A stretch of DNA of 64,000 bases from Stenotrophomonas terrae. Lineage in GTDB: Bacteria > Pseudomonadota > Gammaproteobacteria > Xanthomonadales > Xanthomonadaceae. Position 1 is the stretch's first letter. Each line of letters opens with the position of its first letter. This document shows positions 52,708 through 62,649 of the stretch, one piece after another. A program made the position numbers and the translations under genes. The DNA is taken from the NCBI RefSeq assembly GCF_001431465.1, contig NZ_LDJJ01000041.1:29836-93835 (forward strand), in the 5' to 3' direction. Under the pieces are notes generated by a model. That model ran no database searches. It was not told where the DNA came from and saw nothing but the letters and a program-made list of their open reading frames with translations.

Positions 52708-53736
52708 TTACTTGAACAGCGTGTCCGGGTATTCCGGCTTCTGCTCGCGGGCCAGCAACTGCTGCAGGCCTTCGGAGGGGCTCAACTCGCCGTGCAGTAC
52801 CGACTGCACCGCCTTGGAGATCGGCAGGTCGATGCCGTGACGATCCGCCTGGCGCATGACTTCATCGGCGGTCTGCACCGATTCCACCACCTGGCCGATT
52901 TCCTTCACCGCATCGGACAGGCTCTGGCCGCGGCCAAGCGCCAGACCCAGGCGACGGTTGCGCGACAGATCGCCGGTGCTGGTCAGCACCAGATCGCCAA
53001 GGCCCGCCAGGCCCATCAGGGTCTCAGGCTTGCCACCAATGGCAGCGGCCAACCGCAACATCTCGTTGAGGCCGCGGGTGATCAGGCCGGCACGGGCGTT
53101 CAAGCCCAGCTGCATGCCATCGGCCACGCCAGTCGCCACCGCCAGCACGTTCTTCATTGCCCCGCCCAACTCGGCACCGACCATGTCGTCACCGGTATAG
53201 GCGCGGAATGCCGGGCCGTGCATGGCGTCGGCCACCTGCTGGGAGAACGCCTCGTCATCGCCGTGCACGGTGATGGCGGTGGGCAGGCCCAGGGTGACTT
53301 CCTTGGCGAAGGACGGACCGGTGACGACGGCCAACGGCACGTCCGGGCCCAGCACTTCGCGCGCTACCTCATGCAGGAAACGCCCCGAGCCGGGCTCGAA
53401 GCCCTTGGTCGCCCAGGCCACGCCCGCAGCAGCCGGCCGCAACGGCGCCAGCGCGCGCACGGTCTCGGCAAAGGCATGTGACGGCACCACCACCAGGATC
53501 CAGTCTGCACCGGCAACGGTGGCAGCCAGGTCGGTGCTGGCACGCAGGGATTCGGGCAAGGGAATCCCCGGCAGATACCGGGGATTCTCATGACGCTGAT
53601 CAATCGCTTCGATTACCGCTGCATCACGCCCCCACAGCACGGTCGTATGACCGTGCCGGGCCAATAGCGTGGCCAGCGCGGTGCCCCAGGAGCCCGCGCC
53701 GAGAACGGCGATCTTTTTCGCGTCGTTCGTACTCAT
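52708..53736 (-). CDS. gpsA: Glycerol-3-phosphate dehydrogenase [NAD(P)+]
   Basis: 342 residues from [22 protein letters not shown]. The Rossmann motif GAGSWGTA is at residues 12-19; TGPSFAKEV and GGAMKNVLA carry the catalytic lysines. It makes sn-glycerol 3-phosphate for phospholipid synthesis. It lies 19 bases after secB, the usual gene order in gammaproteobacteria. Confidence 0.97.
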   Translation of the reverse strand: MSTNDAKKIAVLGAGSWGTALATLLARHGHTTVLWGRDAAVIEAIDQRHENPRYLPGIPLPESLRASTDLAATVAGADWILVVVPSHAFAETVRALAPLRPAAAGVAWATKGFEPGSGRFLHEVAREVLGPDVPLAVVTGPSFAKEVTLGLPTAITVHGDDEAFSQQVADAMHGPAFRAYTGDDMVGAELGGAMKNVLAVATGVADGMQLGLNARAGLITRGLNEMLRLAAAIGGKPETLMGLAGLGDLVLTSTGDLSRNRRLGLALGRGQSLSDAVKEIGQVVESVQTADEVMRQADRHGIDLPISKAVQSVLHGELSPSEGLQQLLAREQKPEYPDTLFK

Positions 53737-53755
53737 GCTTGAACGCAGACGCCGA

Positions 53756-54271
53756 TCAGGCGTTGCCAGCCGGCTCGGAGTCGGCCAGCGACGGCTCGCC
53801 CTGCTGCTGACGCTGACGCAGGGTTTCGGCGTACAGGCCTTCAAAGTTGATCGGCTGCAGGTAGAACGGCGGGAAGCCGCCAGCCTGGATCAGGTCCGAC
53901 ACCATCGAACGCACGTACGGGAACAGGATGTTCGGGCACTGGGTGCCGAGCAGCACGTCGATTGCCTGCGGCTCCAGGCCGATCAGGCCGAACACGCCAG
54001 CCTGCTCCACTTCGGCCACATAGGCGGTCTTGTCGCCGGCCTTGCAGGTCAGGGTCACGCCCAGCACCACTTCAAAAGCGGTGTCGGACAGGCGCTGCAC
54101 CTTCTGGTTCAGGTTCAGCTGCAGGTCCGGCTGCACGTTCTCGTTGAAGATCGTCGGGGAGTTCGGTGACTCGAAAGAAACGTCCTTGACGTAGATCTTC
54201 TCGATGGTGAAAGCCGGGCCGGTGGCGGATTCGTCGGCCGGGACTACGCCGTTGGTGTTCTCTTCGGACAT
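53756..54271 (-). CDS. secB: Protein-export chaperone SecB
   Basis: 171 residues. [34 protein letters not shown] and [36 protein letters not shown] are the SecB signature regions. SecB holds precursors unfolded in the cytoplasm and hands them to SecA. Co-transcribed with gpsA. Confidence 0.97.
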   Translation of the reverse strand: MSEENTNGVVPADESATGPAFTIEKIYVKDVSFESPNSPTIFNENVQPDLQLNLNQKVQRLSDTAFEVVLGVTLTCKAGDKTAYVAEVEQAGVFGLIGLEPQAIDVLLGTQCPNILFPYVRSMVSDLIQAGGFPPFYLQPINFEGLYAETLRQRQQQGEPSLADSEPAGNA

Positions 54272-54375
54272 TGCTCAAGACTCCAGAACAGATTGTTCAT
54301 TGAATGGGATTAGTACAAGACCAGCGATGGGGGCGATTGCCCGCCGACACAAGCCCTAGCTGAAAATTTGCTGAC

Positions 54376-54813
54376 TCAGTTGCGGCCCTTGACCAGCAGC
54401 AGGTCCGCCGCCTGCCATGCCGGCAGGCCACCATCGAGCACATAAACCTGCTCGTAACCGGCTTTTTTCAGGGCTTTGGCCGCCGTTGCCGAGGCATTGC
54501 CGGTACGGCAAAGCAGCACCACCGGGCTCTGCTTGGCATTGGCCAGCAGCTTGTGCGCGGGGGTCAACTGCGCCGGCTGCACATTGCGGCTACCGGCAAT
54601 ATGGCCCTTCTCGAAGTCGGCAGCGGCCGACAGATCGATCACGGTCGCACCACCGGCATTGATCATATGGGTCAATTCGGACGGCTTGAGCGATTTATAG
54701 CCACGGAACAAGCGCGCGATCTCGGTGGCAATGATGGCCACCGTCAGGCCGACCAGGGCCAGCGACAGCATCGGATTTCGGCCGGCGAAGGCCAGCAACT
54801 CTTCGTAATTCAC
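54376..54813 (-). CDS. Membrane-anchored rhodanese-like protein
   Basis: 145 residues with one membrane span at about 14-36 and a rhodanese domain at 45-140. The active-site Cys102 is in LLCRTGNAS, so sulfur transfer is possible. It lies upstream of secB as in many gammaproteobacteria (YibN type). Confidence 0.93.
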   Translation of the reverse strand: MNYEELLAFAGRNPMLSLALVGLTVAIIATEIARLFRGYKSLKPSELTHMINAGGATVIDLSAAADFEKGHIAGSRNVQPAQLTPAHKLLANAKQSPVVLLCRTGNASATAAKALKKAGYEQVYVLDGGLPAWQAADLLLVKGRN

Positions 54814-54877
54814 TCAGGTCACGGGTCGATAAGCGGGCAGGGATTGTCGCACAGCCGGTGAAAGCCCAGCCAATGGC

Positions 54878-55306
54878 TCATTGGCCCTGCCACAGATCCG
54901 GCAAACCGGCCGCCTGCCACCAGCGTTTGGTCTCCGCATCCCAGCGCCAGCGCTCGTTCACCATGACCAGCCGCTCGGCCTGAGTATTACGGTTGATGAC
55001 GCCCATTTCCACCCGCCGCTCGATGCTGCCATCGGCGCCCACGCCGGCCGAACGCTCGCGGTAGCTGGACACCTGGATCTGCCGGTAACGCTCACGCTGC
55101 AGGTCGCTCAGCGGGTGCTGCTGCAGGTATTGGGGGTCGATGAAGCCTTCAGCCTTGTCGAAATCGCCCCAGCGCACGGCCGCCACATAGGCATCCTGGG
55201 TAGGCACCAGCTTGCTGCGCTGGGCCCGGCTCGGCCCATCGGCATGGGCCACGTTGGCCACCAGCAACAGCGCAACAGCAATGGACTTCAACAGTTGTCG
55301 GTACAT
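54878..55306 (-). CDS. Exported protein of unknown function
   Basis: 142 residues with a signal peptide ending VAHAD (about residue 22). The mature part (TQDAYVAAVRWGDFDKAEGF... MVNERWRWDAETKRWWQAAGL) has a cystatin/NTF2-like alpha-beta look, but I cannot assign a family. It stands alone between the rhodanese and thioesterase genes. Confidence 0.78.
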   Translation of the reverse strand: MYRQLLKSIAVALLLVANVAHADGPSRAQRSKLVPTQDAYVAAVRWGDFDKAEGFIDPQYLQQHPLSDLQRERYRQIQVSSYRERSAGVGADGSIERRVEMGVINRNTQAERLVMVNERWRWDAETKRWWQAAGLPDLWQGQ

Positions 55307-55331
55307 GCGGCCCCCTCGGTGATGGCTGATC

Positions 55332-55790
55332 TTAGCCCTTGCTCAGCGCCACGAAGCGCCCTTCGAACTCGGCCGCGCCGCCTTCGATCGCCGCCCGCAC
55401 GGTTATCCGCGCCCGGCCGCGCTTGCCGAACAGGGTCAGGAAGTCGTCCCAGTCCTGCTCCGGCGCCAGCCGGGCGGTTGCCAGCAGATCGCCATAGACC
55501 GGCGCGCGGTAGCGGATATTGCTGTCGGCCACGTACACCTCGGCCTGCTTGCCGGCCAAGGCCAGGCGCATGCTGACCAGTGCCCAGCCGGACAAGGTCA
55601 TCACCGACGCCAGGCTGCCGCCAAAGGCATTGCCCTTGTCGTTGACGTTGGCATCCAACGGCGCCTGCATGCGCAGCACACCATTGTCATAGCTGGCGAT
55701 GCGGATACCCATCGCCGCAACCGGCGGCATTGCCGCAAGCGTGCGCTGGAGTTCTGCCAGCAACACGGATTCATCAATATGTTCGGACAT
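55332..55790 (-). CDS. Hotdog-fold thioesterase
   Basis: 152 residues from MSEHIDESVLLAEL. The hotdog core has NDKGNAFGGSLASVMTLSGWAL and VADSNIRYRAPVYGDLLATA, like the YiiD C-terminal thioesterase domain. Probably cleaves an acyl-CoA. It is divergent from hemD with only 33 bases between the starts. Confidence 0.85.
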   Translation of the reverse strand: MSEHIDESVLLAELQRTLAAMPPVAAMGIRIASYDNGVLRMQAPLDANVNDKGNAFGGSLASVMTLSGWALVSMRLALAGKQAEVYVADSNIRYRAPVYGDLLATARLAPEQDWDDFLTLFGKRGRARITVRAAIEGGAAEFEGRFVALSKG

Positions 55791-55823
55791 GGAAGACAAC
55801 GAAAAACGGAAAGCGCCCGCATA

Positions 55824-56615
55824 ATGCATGGAATGAACCGCCCCGCCTATGTGCCAGCCGACACGGTCTGGCATCTCATCTCGATGCGTCCGCAAGGGCA
55901 ACACGACACCCTGCGCAGCGCGGCAGCGCGTTTGGGTGCACGTACGGTGGCGTTGTCACCGTGGCGGCTGCAGATGCGTACCGATGAGGCAAGCCGCGCA
56001 CAGATGGCCAGCGCCCGCGACTGTGATCGCGTGGTGTTCACCAGCCCGGCTGCGGCGGAGGCAGCAGCGCGCTTGCTGCCCTTGGGCGAGCTGCGTGCAG
56101 GCAGCGTGGTGGCCGTCGGTGAGGGCACCGCGCGCGTATTGCGCCGGCATGGCGTCGCCAAGGTGCATGCCCCCAGCCGGATGGACAGTGAAGGTCTGCT
56201 GGCGCTGCCGGCCATGCAGCAGCTGCGCGGCCTGCGGGTAGCGCTGGTCACCGCCCCCGGTGGCCGCGGCGTGATTGCCGCACAGATCAGCGCACGTGGC
56301 GCCACCCTGCAGCGCATCGATGTCTACGAGCGGCTGCCACTGCCGGTCAGCAAGGCCACCATTGCCCGCCTGCTGGCCCTGCCGCCGCCCTATGTGCTGG
56401 CACTGAGCAGCGGCGAAGCACTGCAGACCGTACTGCCGTATCTGCCGCCGGCATTGCTGGAACAGTGGCAGCAGGCACCGGTGGTCGCTGCCAGTGAACG
56501 GCTGGCCGAGCTGGCCGCCGAACTCGGTTTCAGCCAGCTGCACCTTGCCGCGGGGCCCTTGCCCGGGCAGCTGGCCAGCGCCGCCCACGCCGCGCTGTTC
56601 CCGGCCGCCGGCTGA
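55824..56615 (+). CDS. hemD: Uroporphyrinogen-III synthase
   Basis: 263 residues from ATG 55824 (55833 also possible). Low sequence conservation is normal in this family; FTSPAAAEAAARLL, VVAVGEGTARVLRRHGV, VALVTAPGGRGVIAAQISARGA and YVLALSSGEAL fit the two Rossmann-like halves. It closes the tetrapyrrole ring in heme synthesis. HemX and HemY follow, the standard order. Confidence 0.92.
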   Translation: MHGMNRPAYVPADTVWHLISMRPQGQHDTLRSAAARLGARTVALSPWRLQMRTDEASRAQMASARDCDRVVFTSPAAAEAAARLLPLGELRAGSVVAVGEGTARVLRRHGVAKVHAPSRMDSEGLLALPAMQQLRGLRVALVTAPGGRGVIAAQISARGATLQRIDVYERLPLPVSKATIARLLALPPPYVLALSSGEALQTVLPYLPPALLEQWQQAPVVAASERLAELAAELGFSQLHLAAGPLPGQLASAAHAALFPAAG

Positions 56616-56729
56616 GTGCGCAACTAAAGGCGACTTGCAGGGCTGCAGCGCGCGGGCGATGCTTTGCCAGCACCAATTGCGTGGTCACCCTTGTGTCGTG
56701 GCCATGCCCGCCAAGGATGTTGCCCCCCG

Positions 56730-57707
56730 ATGAATGATGTCGCCCCCGCTCCACCACGCCGCCCACTGCGCTGGCTGCTGCCACTGATCGCGATTGCCGC
56801 GCTGGGTGCGGCGGGCTGGTTTGGCTGGCATAGCTGGCAGACCCGCCAGCAGCAGGCCAACCTGGCCCGCGACAGCGCCATCCAGCAGCTGGCGGCGATG
56901 CAGCAAGGGCTGGAAGCACTGCGCCGCGATCAACGCGCCAACGCGCGCAGCATCCAGGACGCCGCCGCCACCAACCGGGTGCTGCGTGATGAAGTTCTGG
57001 GCCTGGGCCAGCGCAGTGCGCTGCTGGAACAGAACCTGGCACAGCTGGCCGACAGTTCACGCCAGGGCGCGCAGGCCGTGCACCGCGAAGAAGCCGAACT
57101 GCTGCTCAACCAGGCCCAGCAGCGGCTGGTTTTCGCCGGTGACCTGGACGGCGCACGCCGCCTGTACGGCTTGGCCGCCAGCGCCCTGGACAGCATCGAC
57201 AGCCCCGACTACCTCAACCTGCGCCAGGCCCTGATCCAGGAACGCAACGCCCTGGACGCCCTGGGCCCCGGCGTCCGTGCCCGCACTGCGGCCGAGCTTG
57301 AACAATGGGCCGGCCAGCTCGAGCATCTGCCCGAGCACCTGCAGGCGCCGGCCGATGCCGCCCAGCCGTGGTGGCAGCAGCTGCTGTCGCCGCTGGTGCA
57401 GATCCGCCCGGCCGACGGCAAAGTGCTGATCGCCCGCTCCGAGCGCATCGCCGCCAATGATTCATTGCAGATCGAACTGAGCCTGGCCCGTGCGGCGCTG
57501 GAACGCGGCGATGACAAGGCCTGGCAGCAGGCATTGGACCGCTGCGATGGCTGGTTGCAACGGCTGTGGCCGGACTCGCCGCAGCGCCAGCAACGGCGCG
57601 CCGAACTGCAGCAGCTGCGCAGCGTCGAACTGCGCCCCAACCTGCCCGAGCTGGGCAGCACCCTGCAGCAGCTGCGCAGCATGCGCGCCGCCGAGGACGC
57701 ACCATGA
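56730..57707 (+). CDS. hemX: HemX-like membrane protein
   Basis: 325 residues from ATG 56730, with AAGGA a little far upstream. One membrane span (about 15-33) with a long periplasmic helical region rich in Gln, Ala and Leu. The family, placed between hemD and hemY, was once called uroporphyrin-III methyltransferase without good evidence; its role is unclear. It overlaps hemY by 4 bases. Confidence 0.9.
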   Translation: MNDVAPAPPRRPLRWLLPLIAIAALGAAGWFGWHSWQTRQQQANLARDSAIQQLAAMQQGLEALRRDQRANARSIQDAAATNRVLRDEVLGLGQRSALLEQNLAQLADSSRQGAQAVHREEAELLLNQAQQRLVFAGDLDGARRLYGLAASALDSIDSPDYLNLRQALIQERNALDALGPGVRARTAAELEQWAGQLEHLPEHLQAPADAAQPWWQQLLSPLVQIRPADGKVLIARSERIAANDSLQIELSLARAALERGDDKAWQQALDRCDGWLQRLWPDSPQRQQRRAELQQLRSVELRPNLPELGSTLQQLRSMRAAEDAP

Positions 57708-58966
57708 AGGCTTTCCAATCCCTGTTGCTGGTACTGCTGGTTGCGGCCATCGGCATTTTTGGCGCGCAGTGGCTGGGCCAGGAATCGGTCCGTGCGCTGG
57801 GCGAGGTGATTGTCCGCGCCGGTGACCACGACTACATCGCCACCCTGCCGCAGGCGGCCTTGGCGGTGCTGATTGCCGCCCTGCTGCTGTGGTTGCTGTG
57901 GACCCTGCTCAGCACCCCGTTCCGGGCCTGGGCCAGGCACCGCCGCAAGCAGGGCCGGGCACGCCTGATCGATGGTCTGCAGGCGCTGGACAACGGCCAA
58001 TGGCAGCGCGCCGAAAAACTGCTGCAGAGCGCGGCCAGCGACAAGACCGTACGCCCGATCGCGCTGGTCGCGGCCATGCGTGCGGCCGAAGCACGCGAAG
58101 ACAACAGCAGCGCCGGTCAGCACCTGCAGCAACTGGCAGACGCCGACCCGCACCTGCATGCCCTGCACAGCGCCGAGCGCTGGCTGCAGCTGGACAAACC
58201 ATTGGAAGCGATCAACGCGCTGGACCTGCCCGCCCTGCAACCGCTGCCGCCGCGCGGCCTGCTGCTGCGCACCGAGGCGCTGCAACGTGCCGGTCGCGCC
58301 GAAGAGGCCTACGGCCAGCTGGGCGCGCTGCGCCAGCAACAGGTGCTGCCGGCCAGCGCCGTGGCCGAGCTGGAAACCCAGCTGGCCCTGCAGATGCTCG
58401 ACGAAGCCGGCGACGTCAACGCGCTGGCGGCACGCTGGGAAGTGCTGCCCAAATCGCTGCGGGTCAGCCCCGTCGCGGTTGCACGTTATGCACAGCGCGC
58501 GGTCGCCCTGAACTGGGCCGACGTGGCCCTGCGCAGCATCGAGCAGACCCTGGACAGTCATTGGGACGAAACCCTGGTCACGCTGTACGCGCAGCTGCCG
58601 GTGGACAAGCTGGATTCACGCCGCGCCAGTGCACAGCGCTGGCTGCAGGCGCATCCCTCCAGCCCCGCCCTGCTGCTGGCGCTCGCCCGTCTGGCCAGCG
58701 GCCAGGGCCAATGGGCGCAGGCCGAGGAGTTCCTGCATCGCGCCATCGCCCAAGGTGCTGGTGCCGAGGCCTGGGAAGCTTTGGGCGAAGGCTTTGCCGC
58801 GCAGCAGGAGCCTGCATTGGCCAGCGAGTGCCTGCTCAATGCGCTGCGCGAACGCCGCGGCCAGCCGGTGCAGCCGATCCAACGCCGCAACCTGCACCAG
58901 CAGATCCAGGACCAGGCCGTGGCCGAGGAACGCGACGCCCATGGCTATCCGCGTTTGCCCGGTTGA
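57704..58966 (+). CDS. hemY: HemY-like protein (TPR, heme-operon partner)
   Basis: 420 residues from ATG 57704. Two membrane spans at about 3-22 and 46-68, then TPR-like helical repeats (WLQLDKPLEAINALDLPALQ, LLRTEALQRAGRAEEAYGQL). Family HemY_N is defined by the first ~110 residues. It is not protoporphyrinogen oxidase. Suggested to organise heme-synthesis enzymes at the membrane. Confidence 0.93.
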   Translation: MKAFQSLLLVLLVAAIGIFGAQWLGQESVRALGEVIVRAGDHDYIATLPQAALAVLIAALLLWLLWTLLSTPFRAWARHRRKQGRARLIDGLQALDNGQWQRAEKLLQSAASDKTVRPIALVAAMRAAEAREDNSSAGQHLQQLADADPHLHALHSAERWLQLDKPLEAINALDLPALQPLPPRGLLLRTEALQRAGRAEEAYGQLGALRQQQVLPASAVAELETQLALQMLDEAGDVNALAARWEVLPKSLRVSPVAVARYAQRAVALNWADVALRSIEQTLDSHWDETLVTLYAQLPVDKLDSRRASAQRWLQAHPSSPALLLALARLASGQGQWAQAEEFLHRAIAQGAGAEAWEALGEGFAAQQEPALASECLLNALRERRGQPVQPIQRRNLHQQIQDQAVAEERDAHGYPRLPG

Positions 58967-59005
58967 GTCTCAAGAATCCAGCCCCCCGCATTGCCAACCG
59001 ACACG

Positions 59006-59443
59006 ATGAAAATACCCCCGGATATCCACGAACGCGTAGCTGACCTGGCTGCGGAAATCGTCAATGCAGGGCAGGCCGGCGACAACCGTTCCAGCTGGGC
59101 TTTGTACGATGAGCTCCGCAACTACTGTGAAGCAGTCGCCAGCGAAGGACGCGACCATCCTTTCCTCTGGGAAACCCTGGCTGACTTCACCGCCGATGAC
59201 CAGGCCGCCATCGCGCTATACCAACGCGCCCTGCCACTGGCGGTGGCGGCCGGTGCCGACGAATACAGCGCTTCCATCCATCTTGCACTGGCCGAACGCT
59301 ACGCCAATCTCGATGCAGCGCAGGCAGCCCACGACCATGCCCTGCAGGCGGATGCAATTGCGCGTGGCACCGACGATTTGCCGCTGCGCCAGGCCATCAG
59401 CCAGTTCCTGCTGGACCATTCACAGCCGCCCAGCGAAGACTGA
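59006..59443 (+). CDS. Conserved TPR-like small protein
   Basis: 145 residues from ATG 59006 (MKIPPDIHERVADLAAEI). All-helical, with LYQRALPLAVAAGADEYSASIHLALAERYANLDAAQAAHDHAL resembling two TPR helices. Unknown function. Separate from hemY by 39 bases, possibly co-transcribed. Confidence 0.78.
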   Translation: MKIPPDIHERVADLAAEIVNAGQAGDNRSSWALYDELRNYCEAVASEGRDHPFLWETLADFTADDQAAIALYQRALPLAVAAGADEYSASIHLALAERYANLDAAQAAHDHALQADAIARGTDDLPLRQAISQFLLDHSQPPSED

Positions 59444-59492
59444 CCGATCCACGCCGACACGCATTGCGGGCCGGCGTGATCGCTGCCGTCAG

Positions 59493-60041
59493 TTAGTCGC
59501 GGCGGTACGGATAGCGCGGCAGACGCGCCAGAAACGCCGTGGATACCCCGCGATACACCGCCAGCTCCACATCGATCTTCTTCGGCTTGAGTATCTGCAT
59601 TCCTATCAAGCCCCATAGCAGCATCACCAGAAACGCCAGAATGCCCAGGCCGATCACCGCGCCGCTGTCGAACAGGAAGCAGCCGAACAAGGGCACCAGC
59701 GATGACCAGGCCATCATGATGAAATTCAGCCGCCGCTTGCGGTGTTCGGAACACAGCCCGACGTGATGCACGGCCTGCTTGCGCACCGCCAATGCCGCAA
59801 TCAGATAGACCAGGAAGTGCAGCAGGATGAGCAGGTACAACCAGGGCGAGTGCCAGTAGAAACTGCGCTTGCGGTATTCCAGCGCTGGCCGCCCACACTT
59901 GACGCAGTAACGTGGCAGATCGCTATGCGGCAATGCCAGCAGCTGATCACCATCACGCCAGCAGGTGGCCTCGGCAGACCCGCTGTTGGTCAGCGGCGGC
60001 GGCACCGCCTCCGGCGCTGCATATGGGTTGAACTCGTCCAT
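59493..60041 (-). CDS. Membrane protein with zinc-ribbon-like motif
   Basis: 182 residues from ATG 60041, whose AGGGG site is well placed (ATG 60050 would lack one). Starts MDEFNPYAAPEA, a tag seen in many small membrane proteins of the order; CVKCGRP near residue 48 and CSEH near 98 could bind metal. Two or three pairs of membrane spans follow. Unknown function. Confidence 0.78.
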   Translation of the reverse strand: MDEFNPYAAPEAVPPPLTNSGSAEATCWRDGDQLLALPHSDLPRYCVKCGRPALEYRKRSFYWHSPWLYLLILLHFLVYLIAALAVRKQAVHHVGLCSEHRKRRLNFIMMAWSSLVPLFGCFLFDSGAVIGLGILAFLVMLLWGLIGMQILKPKKIDVELAVYRGVSTAFLARLPRYPYRRD

Positions 60042-60191
60042 CGATTGCATCCCCTGTGAGTGCGCGGCGGGCCGCCTCCCGAGCGACCCGCGCCTACGCC
60101 GACGGCGTGGCAGCGAAGTATGCGACAGCCAGCTCTTCCGGCGGAATACCCGCAGGGTGTATTCCGTCGCGCCGCCCTGCACCGGCAGCGC

Positions 60192-61139
60192 TCAGCGTCG
60201 GCGCTGTTCCGGCGCGACCTCACGGGCTGTGTCACTGGCCTCCGCGTCGACGGCCATTTCCGCCGCATTGACCGCATCTGCTGCCGCTGCGGCAGCGTCG
60301 GCTGCATCCACAGCAGCGTCTGCGGCGGCTTGCGCGGCTGCATGCGCGGCGGACACCGGCAGCTCATCAACCCGCGCAGGCGACCCCTCCGCAGCCTTGT
60401 TTTGCAGCGGCGCATTGGCATCCACCGCCATGGCGCTCATCGCATTGTTGGCGGCGATAAGCTGCAGCTGCTGTGCAATTTCGGCGGCGTACTGCCGGCG
60501 GGTAGATTCACTGTCCGGCCCGACCACCAACTGCTCCGGCAGCGGCTGCAGGCGCTCAAAGCGAGCGCGGGCGGCGTCGAACTGCGACAGCCTGCGCTCC
60601 CATTCGCCCAGCAGCATCTGGCAATACAACCAGGGCGCATCGCGCTCGGCCGCAGCGCGCGCATCCGGGCACTGCTGAGCAACAGCCGCCGCCGCAGCCT
60701 GCACGTAGCGCGGGTATTGCGCAGGCGAGGCCTGCCAGGTTGCGCTCTGCAGCACACCGGCGCGGTCGCGGGCCGGCGCGTCAATGGCTTCAAACAAGTG
60801 CGCCAGCAGCCAGTAGCTGGTCTCGGTGCCGCGCATGTGTTGGTAGTGATCGCTTGCCACCACTGCGCCCAGGCGCTTGAGCTCCTCGGCGCTGAAGTCG
60901 TCCTTGTAGATCACAAAGCCATTGCCCGGGCAGGACACCAGCGGCCACGGCGATTGGATGGCGCCATGCAGGCGGCCGTCGAGGAAATGCCCGAACGCCG
61001 TGCCCGACCCCATTTCCTGCGCGCTGAAGCGCTCACCGCCAATCGGGCAGACGTGCTCCACCTTCATGAAGGTCATCGCAGCGGCGGGCGCCGCCCATCC
61101 TGACAACAGCACAGCCAAACCAATCGCGATGCGCTTCAT
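60192..61139 (-). CDS. Exported protein with Ala-rich C-terminal tail
   Basis: 315 residues from ATG 61139. Signal peptide ends PAAAM (about 21). CPIGGERF near the start of the mature chain resembles a half zinc knuckle. Residues 25-235 look globular and helical; from about 255 on the chain is Ala/Asp low complexity (AAAQAAADAAVDAADAAAAA), a likely coiled or disordered tail. Function unknown. Confidence 0.75.
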   Translation of the reverse strand: MKRIAIGLAVLLSGWAAPAAAMTFMKVEHVCPIGGERFSAQEMGSGTAFGHFLDGRLHGAIQSPWPLVSCPGNGFVIYKDDFSAEELKRLGAVVASDHYQHMRGTETSYWLLAHLFEAIDAPARDRAGVLQSATWQASPAQYPRYVQAAAAAVAQQCPDARAAAERDAPWLYCQMLLGEWERRLSQFDAARARFERLQPLPEQLVVGPDSESTRRQYAAEIAQQLQLIAANNAMSAMAVDANAPLQNKAAEGSPARVDELPVSAAHAAAQAAADAAVDAADAAAAAADAVNAAEMAVDAEASDTAREVAPEQRRR

Positions 61140-61203
61140 GCCCTGTCCCCATCCTTTGGTGAACAGACAATAGGAGGGCCCAGCCATCCTCGGCAAGAGC
61201 ACC

Positions 61204-61272
61204 GTAGTGCCGACCCATGGTCGGCAAGGGGCATTACCGGTAAGGCCTCTGCCGAGCATGGCTCGGCACTAC
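61204..61272. repeat. SMAG-type REP dimer
   Basis: GTAGTGCCGACCCATGGTCGGCA and the inverted TGCCGAGCATGGCTCGGCACTAC; a third, degenerate copy lies just left at about 61171-61195. Confidence 0.8.
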
Positions 61273-61281
61273 AGGACTACA

Positions 61282-62577
61282 TCAGCGCTCGACGATGGCA
61301 ACCACGCCCATGCCGCCGGCGGTGCAGATCGACACCAGCGCGCGGCCACCGCCGCGGGCGGCCAGTTCCTTGGCGACGGTGCCGATGATGCGGGCGCCGG
61401 TCGCTGCGAACGGGTGGCCGGTGGCCAGCGACGAACCCAGCGGGTTGATCTTGTCCGGATCGATGCGGCCCAGCGCGGCATCCAGGCCCAGACGGTTGCG
61501 GCAGTACTCCTCGCTCTCCCAGGCGCGCAGCGTGCACAGCACCTGCGCGGCAAAGGCTTCGTGGATTTCGTAGATGTCGAAATCCTGCAGGGTCAGGCCG
61601 TTGCGCTTGAGCATCTCCGGCACGGCGATGGTCGGTGCCATCAGCAGGCCTTCGCCATGCACGAAGTCCACCGCCGCCACCTGCGAATCGCGCAGATAGG
61701 CCAGCGGCTCGTGGCCGTGGGCGCGCGCCCATTCCTCGCTGGCCAGCAGCACCGCGGCGGCACCGTCGGTCAGCGGGGTGGAGTTGGCGGCGGTCAAGGT
61801 GCCACGGCCGGAACTCTTGTCGAAGGCCGGCTTCAAGGTGGCCAGCTTTTCCAGCGAGGTGTCCGGGCGCAGGATGTTGTCACGCTCGACGCCACGGAAC
61901 GGCGCGATCAGATCGCTGAAGAAGCCGCGCTCGTAAGCAGCAGCCAGCTTCTTGTGCGAGGACACCGCCCACTCGTCCTGCGAGTCGCGCGAGATGTTCC
62001 ACTCCTTGGCCATGTCCTCGCAGTGGTCGCCCATGCTCTTGCCGGTGCGCGGCTCGGCCACGCCGGGGAACTCGGGCTTGAGCTCAGAGAACTTGAAGCC
62101 CTTGAGCAGGGTGCGGATCTTGTCGCCGGTGCTCTTGGCGCGGTTGGCGGCCAGCAGGCGCGCGCGCAGCTTCTTGCCATAGACGATCGGCACGTCCGAG
62201 GTGGTATCCGAGCCGCCGCCGATACCGGACTCGATCTGGCCCAGGGCGATCTTGTTGGCCACGGTGATGATGCTGTCCAGCGAGGTACCACAGGCACGTT
62301 GCAGGGTGATGCCCGGGGTCAGCGGCGACAGCCCGGACGACAGCGCGGCCTCGCGGCCCAGGTTCCAGTCGCTGGGGTGCTTGATCACCGCGCCCATCGC
62401 CACTTCGCCCAACTGCTGGCCGTGCAGGCCGAACCGTTCAACAAGCGCGCCAAGCGTACGGACTGACATGCCAAGATTGCCGACATCCGAATAAGCAGTG
62501 TTCTGGCGGCAGAACGGGATGCGGACGCCACCGAGGATGGCGACTGGACGAGCGCTGGGCATGCGGGTACCTGACAT
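61282..62577 (-). CDS. fadI: Acetyl-CoA C-acyltransferase (FadI-type thiolase)
   Basis: 431 residues from MSGTRMPSARPVAILGGVRIPF. The nucleophile Cys96 is in LQRACGTSLDS; HEAFAAQVL carries the His, and GGGRALVSICTAGGMG the second Cys. The length and the long insert (residues 140-220) suit FadI rather than FadA. It does the last step of beta-oxidation. No fadJ partner is in the window. Confidence 0.93.
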   Translation of the reverse strand: MSGTRMPSARPVAILGGVRIPFCRQNTAYSDVGNLGMSVRTLGALVERFGLHGQQLGEVAMGAVIKHPSDWNLGREAALSSGLSPLTPGITLQRACGTSLDSIITVANKIALGQIESGIGGGSDTTSDVPIVYGKKLRARLLAANRAKSTGDKIRTLLKGFKFSELKPEFPGVAEPRTGKSMGDHCEDMAKEWNISRDSQDEWAVSSHKKLAAAYERGFFSDLIAPFRGVERDNILRPDTSLEKLATLKPAFDKSSGRGTLTAANSTPLTDGAAAVLLASEEWARAHGHEPLAYLRDSQVAAVDFVHGEGLLMAPTIAVPEMLKRNGLTLQDFDIYEIHEAFAAQVLCTLRAWESEEYCRNRLGLDAALGRIDPDKINPLGSSLATGHPFAATGARIIGTVAKELAARGGGRALVSICTAGGMGVVAIVER

Positions 62578-62649
62578 GGGAATGAGTATGCGACGTGGCC
62601 TGTCTGCGATAGCAGGCATAATGGTGTTGAGTGTAGCTTCGAGGCCGTG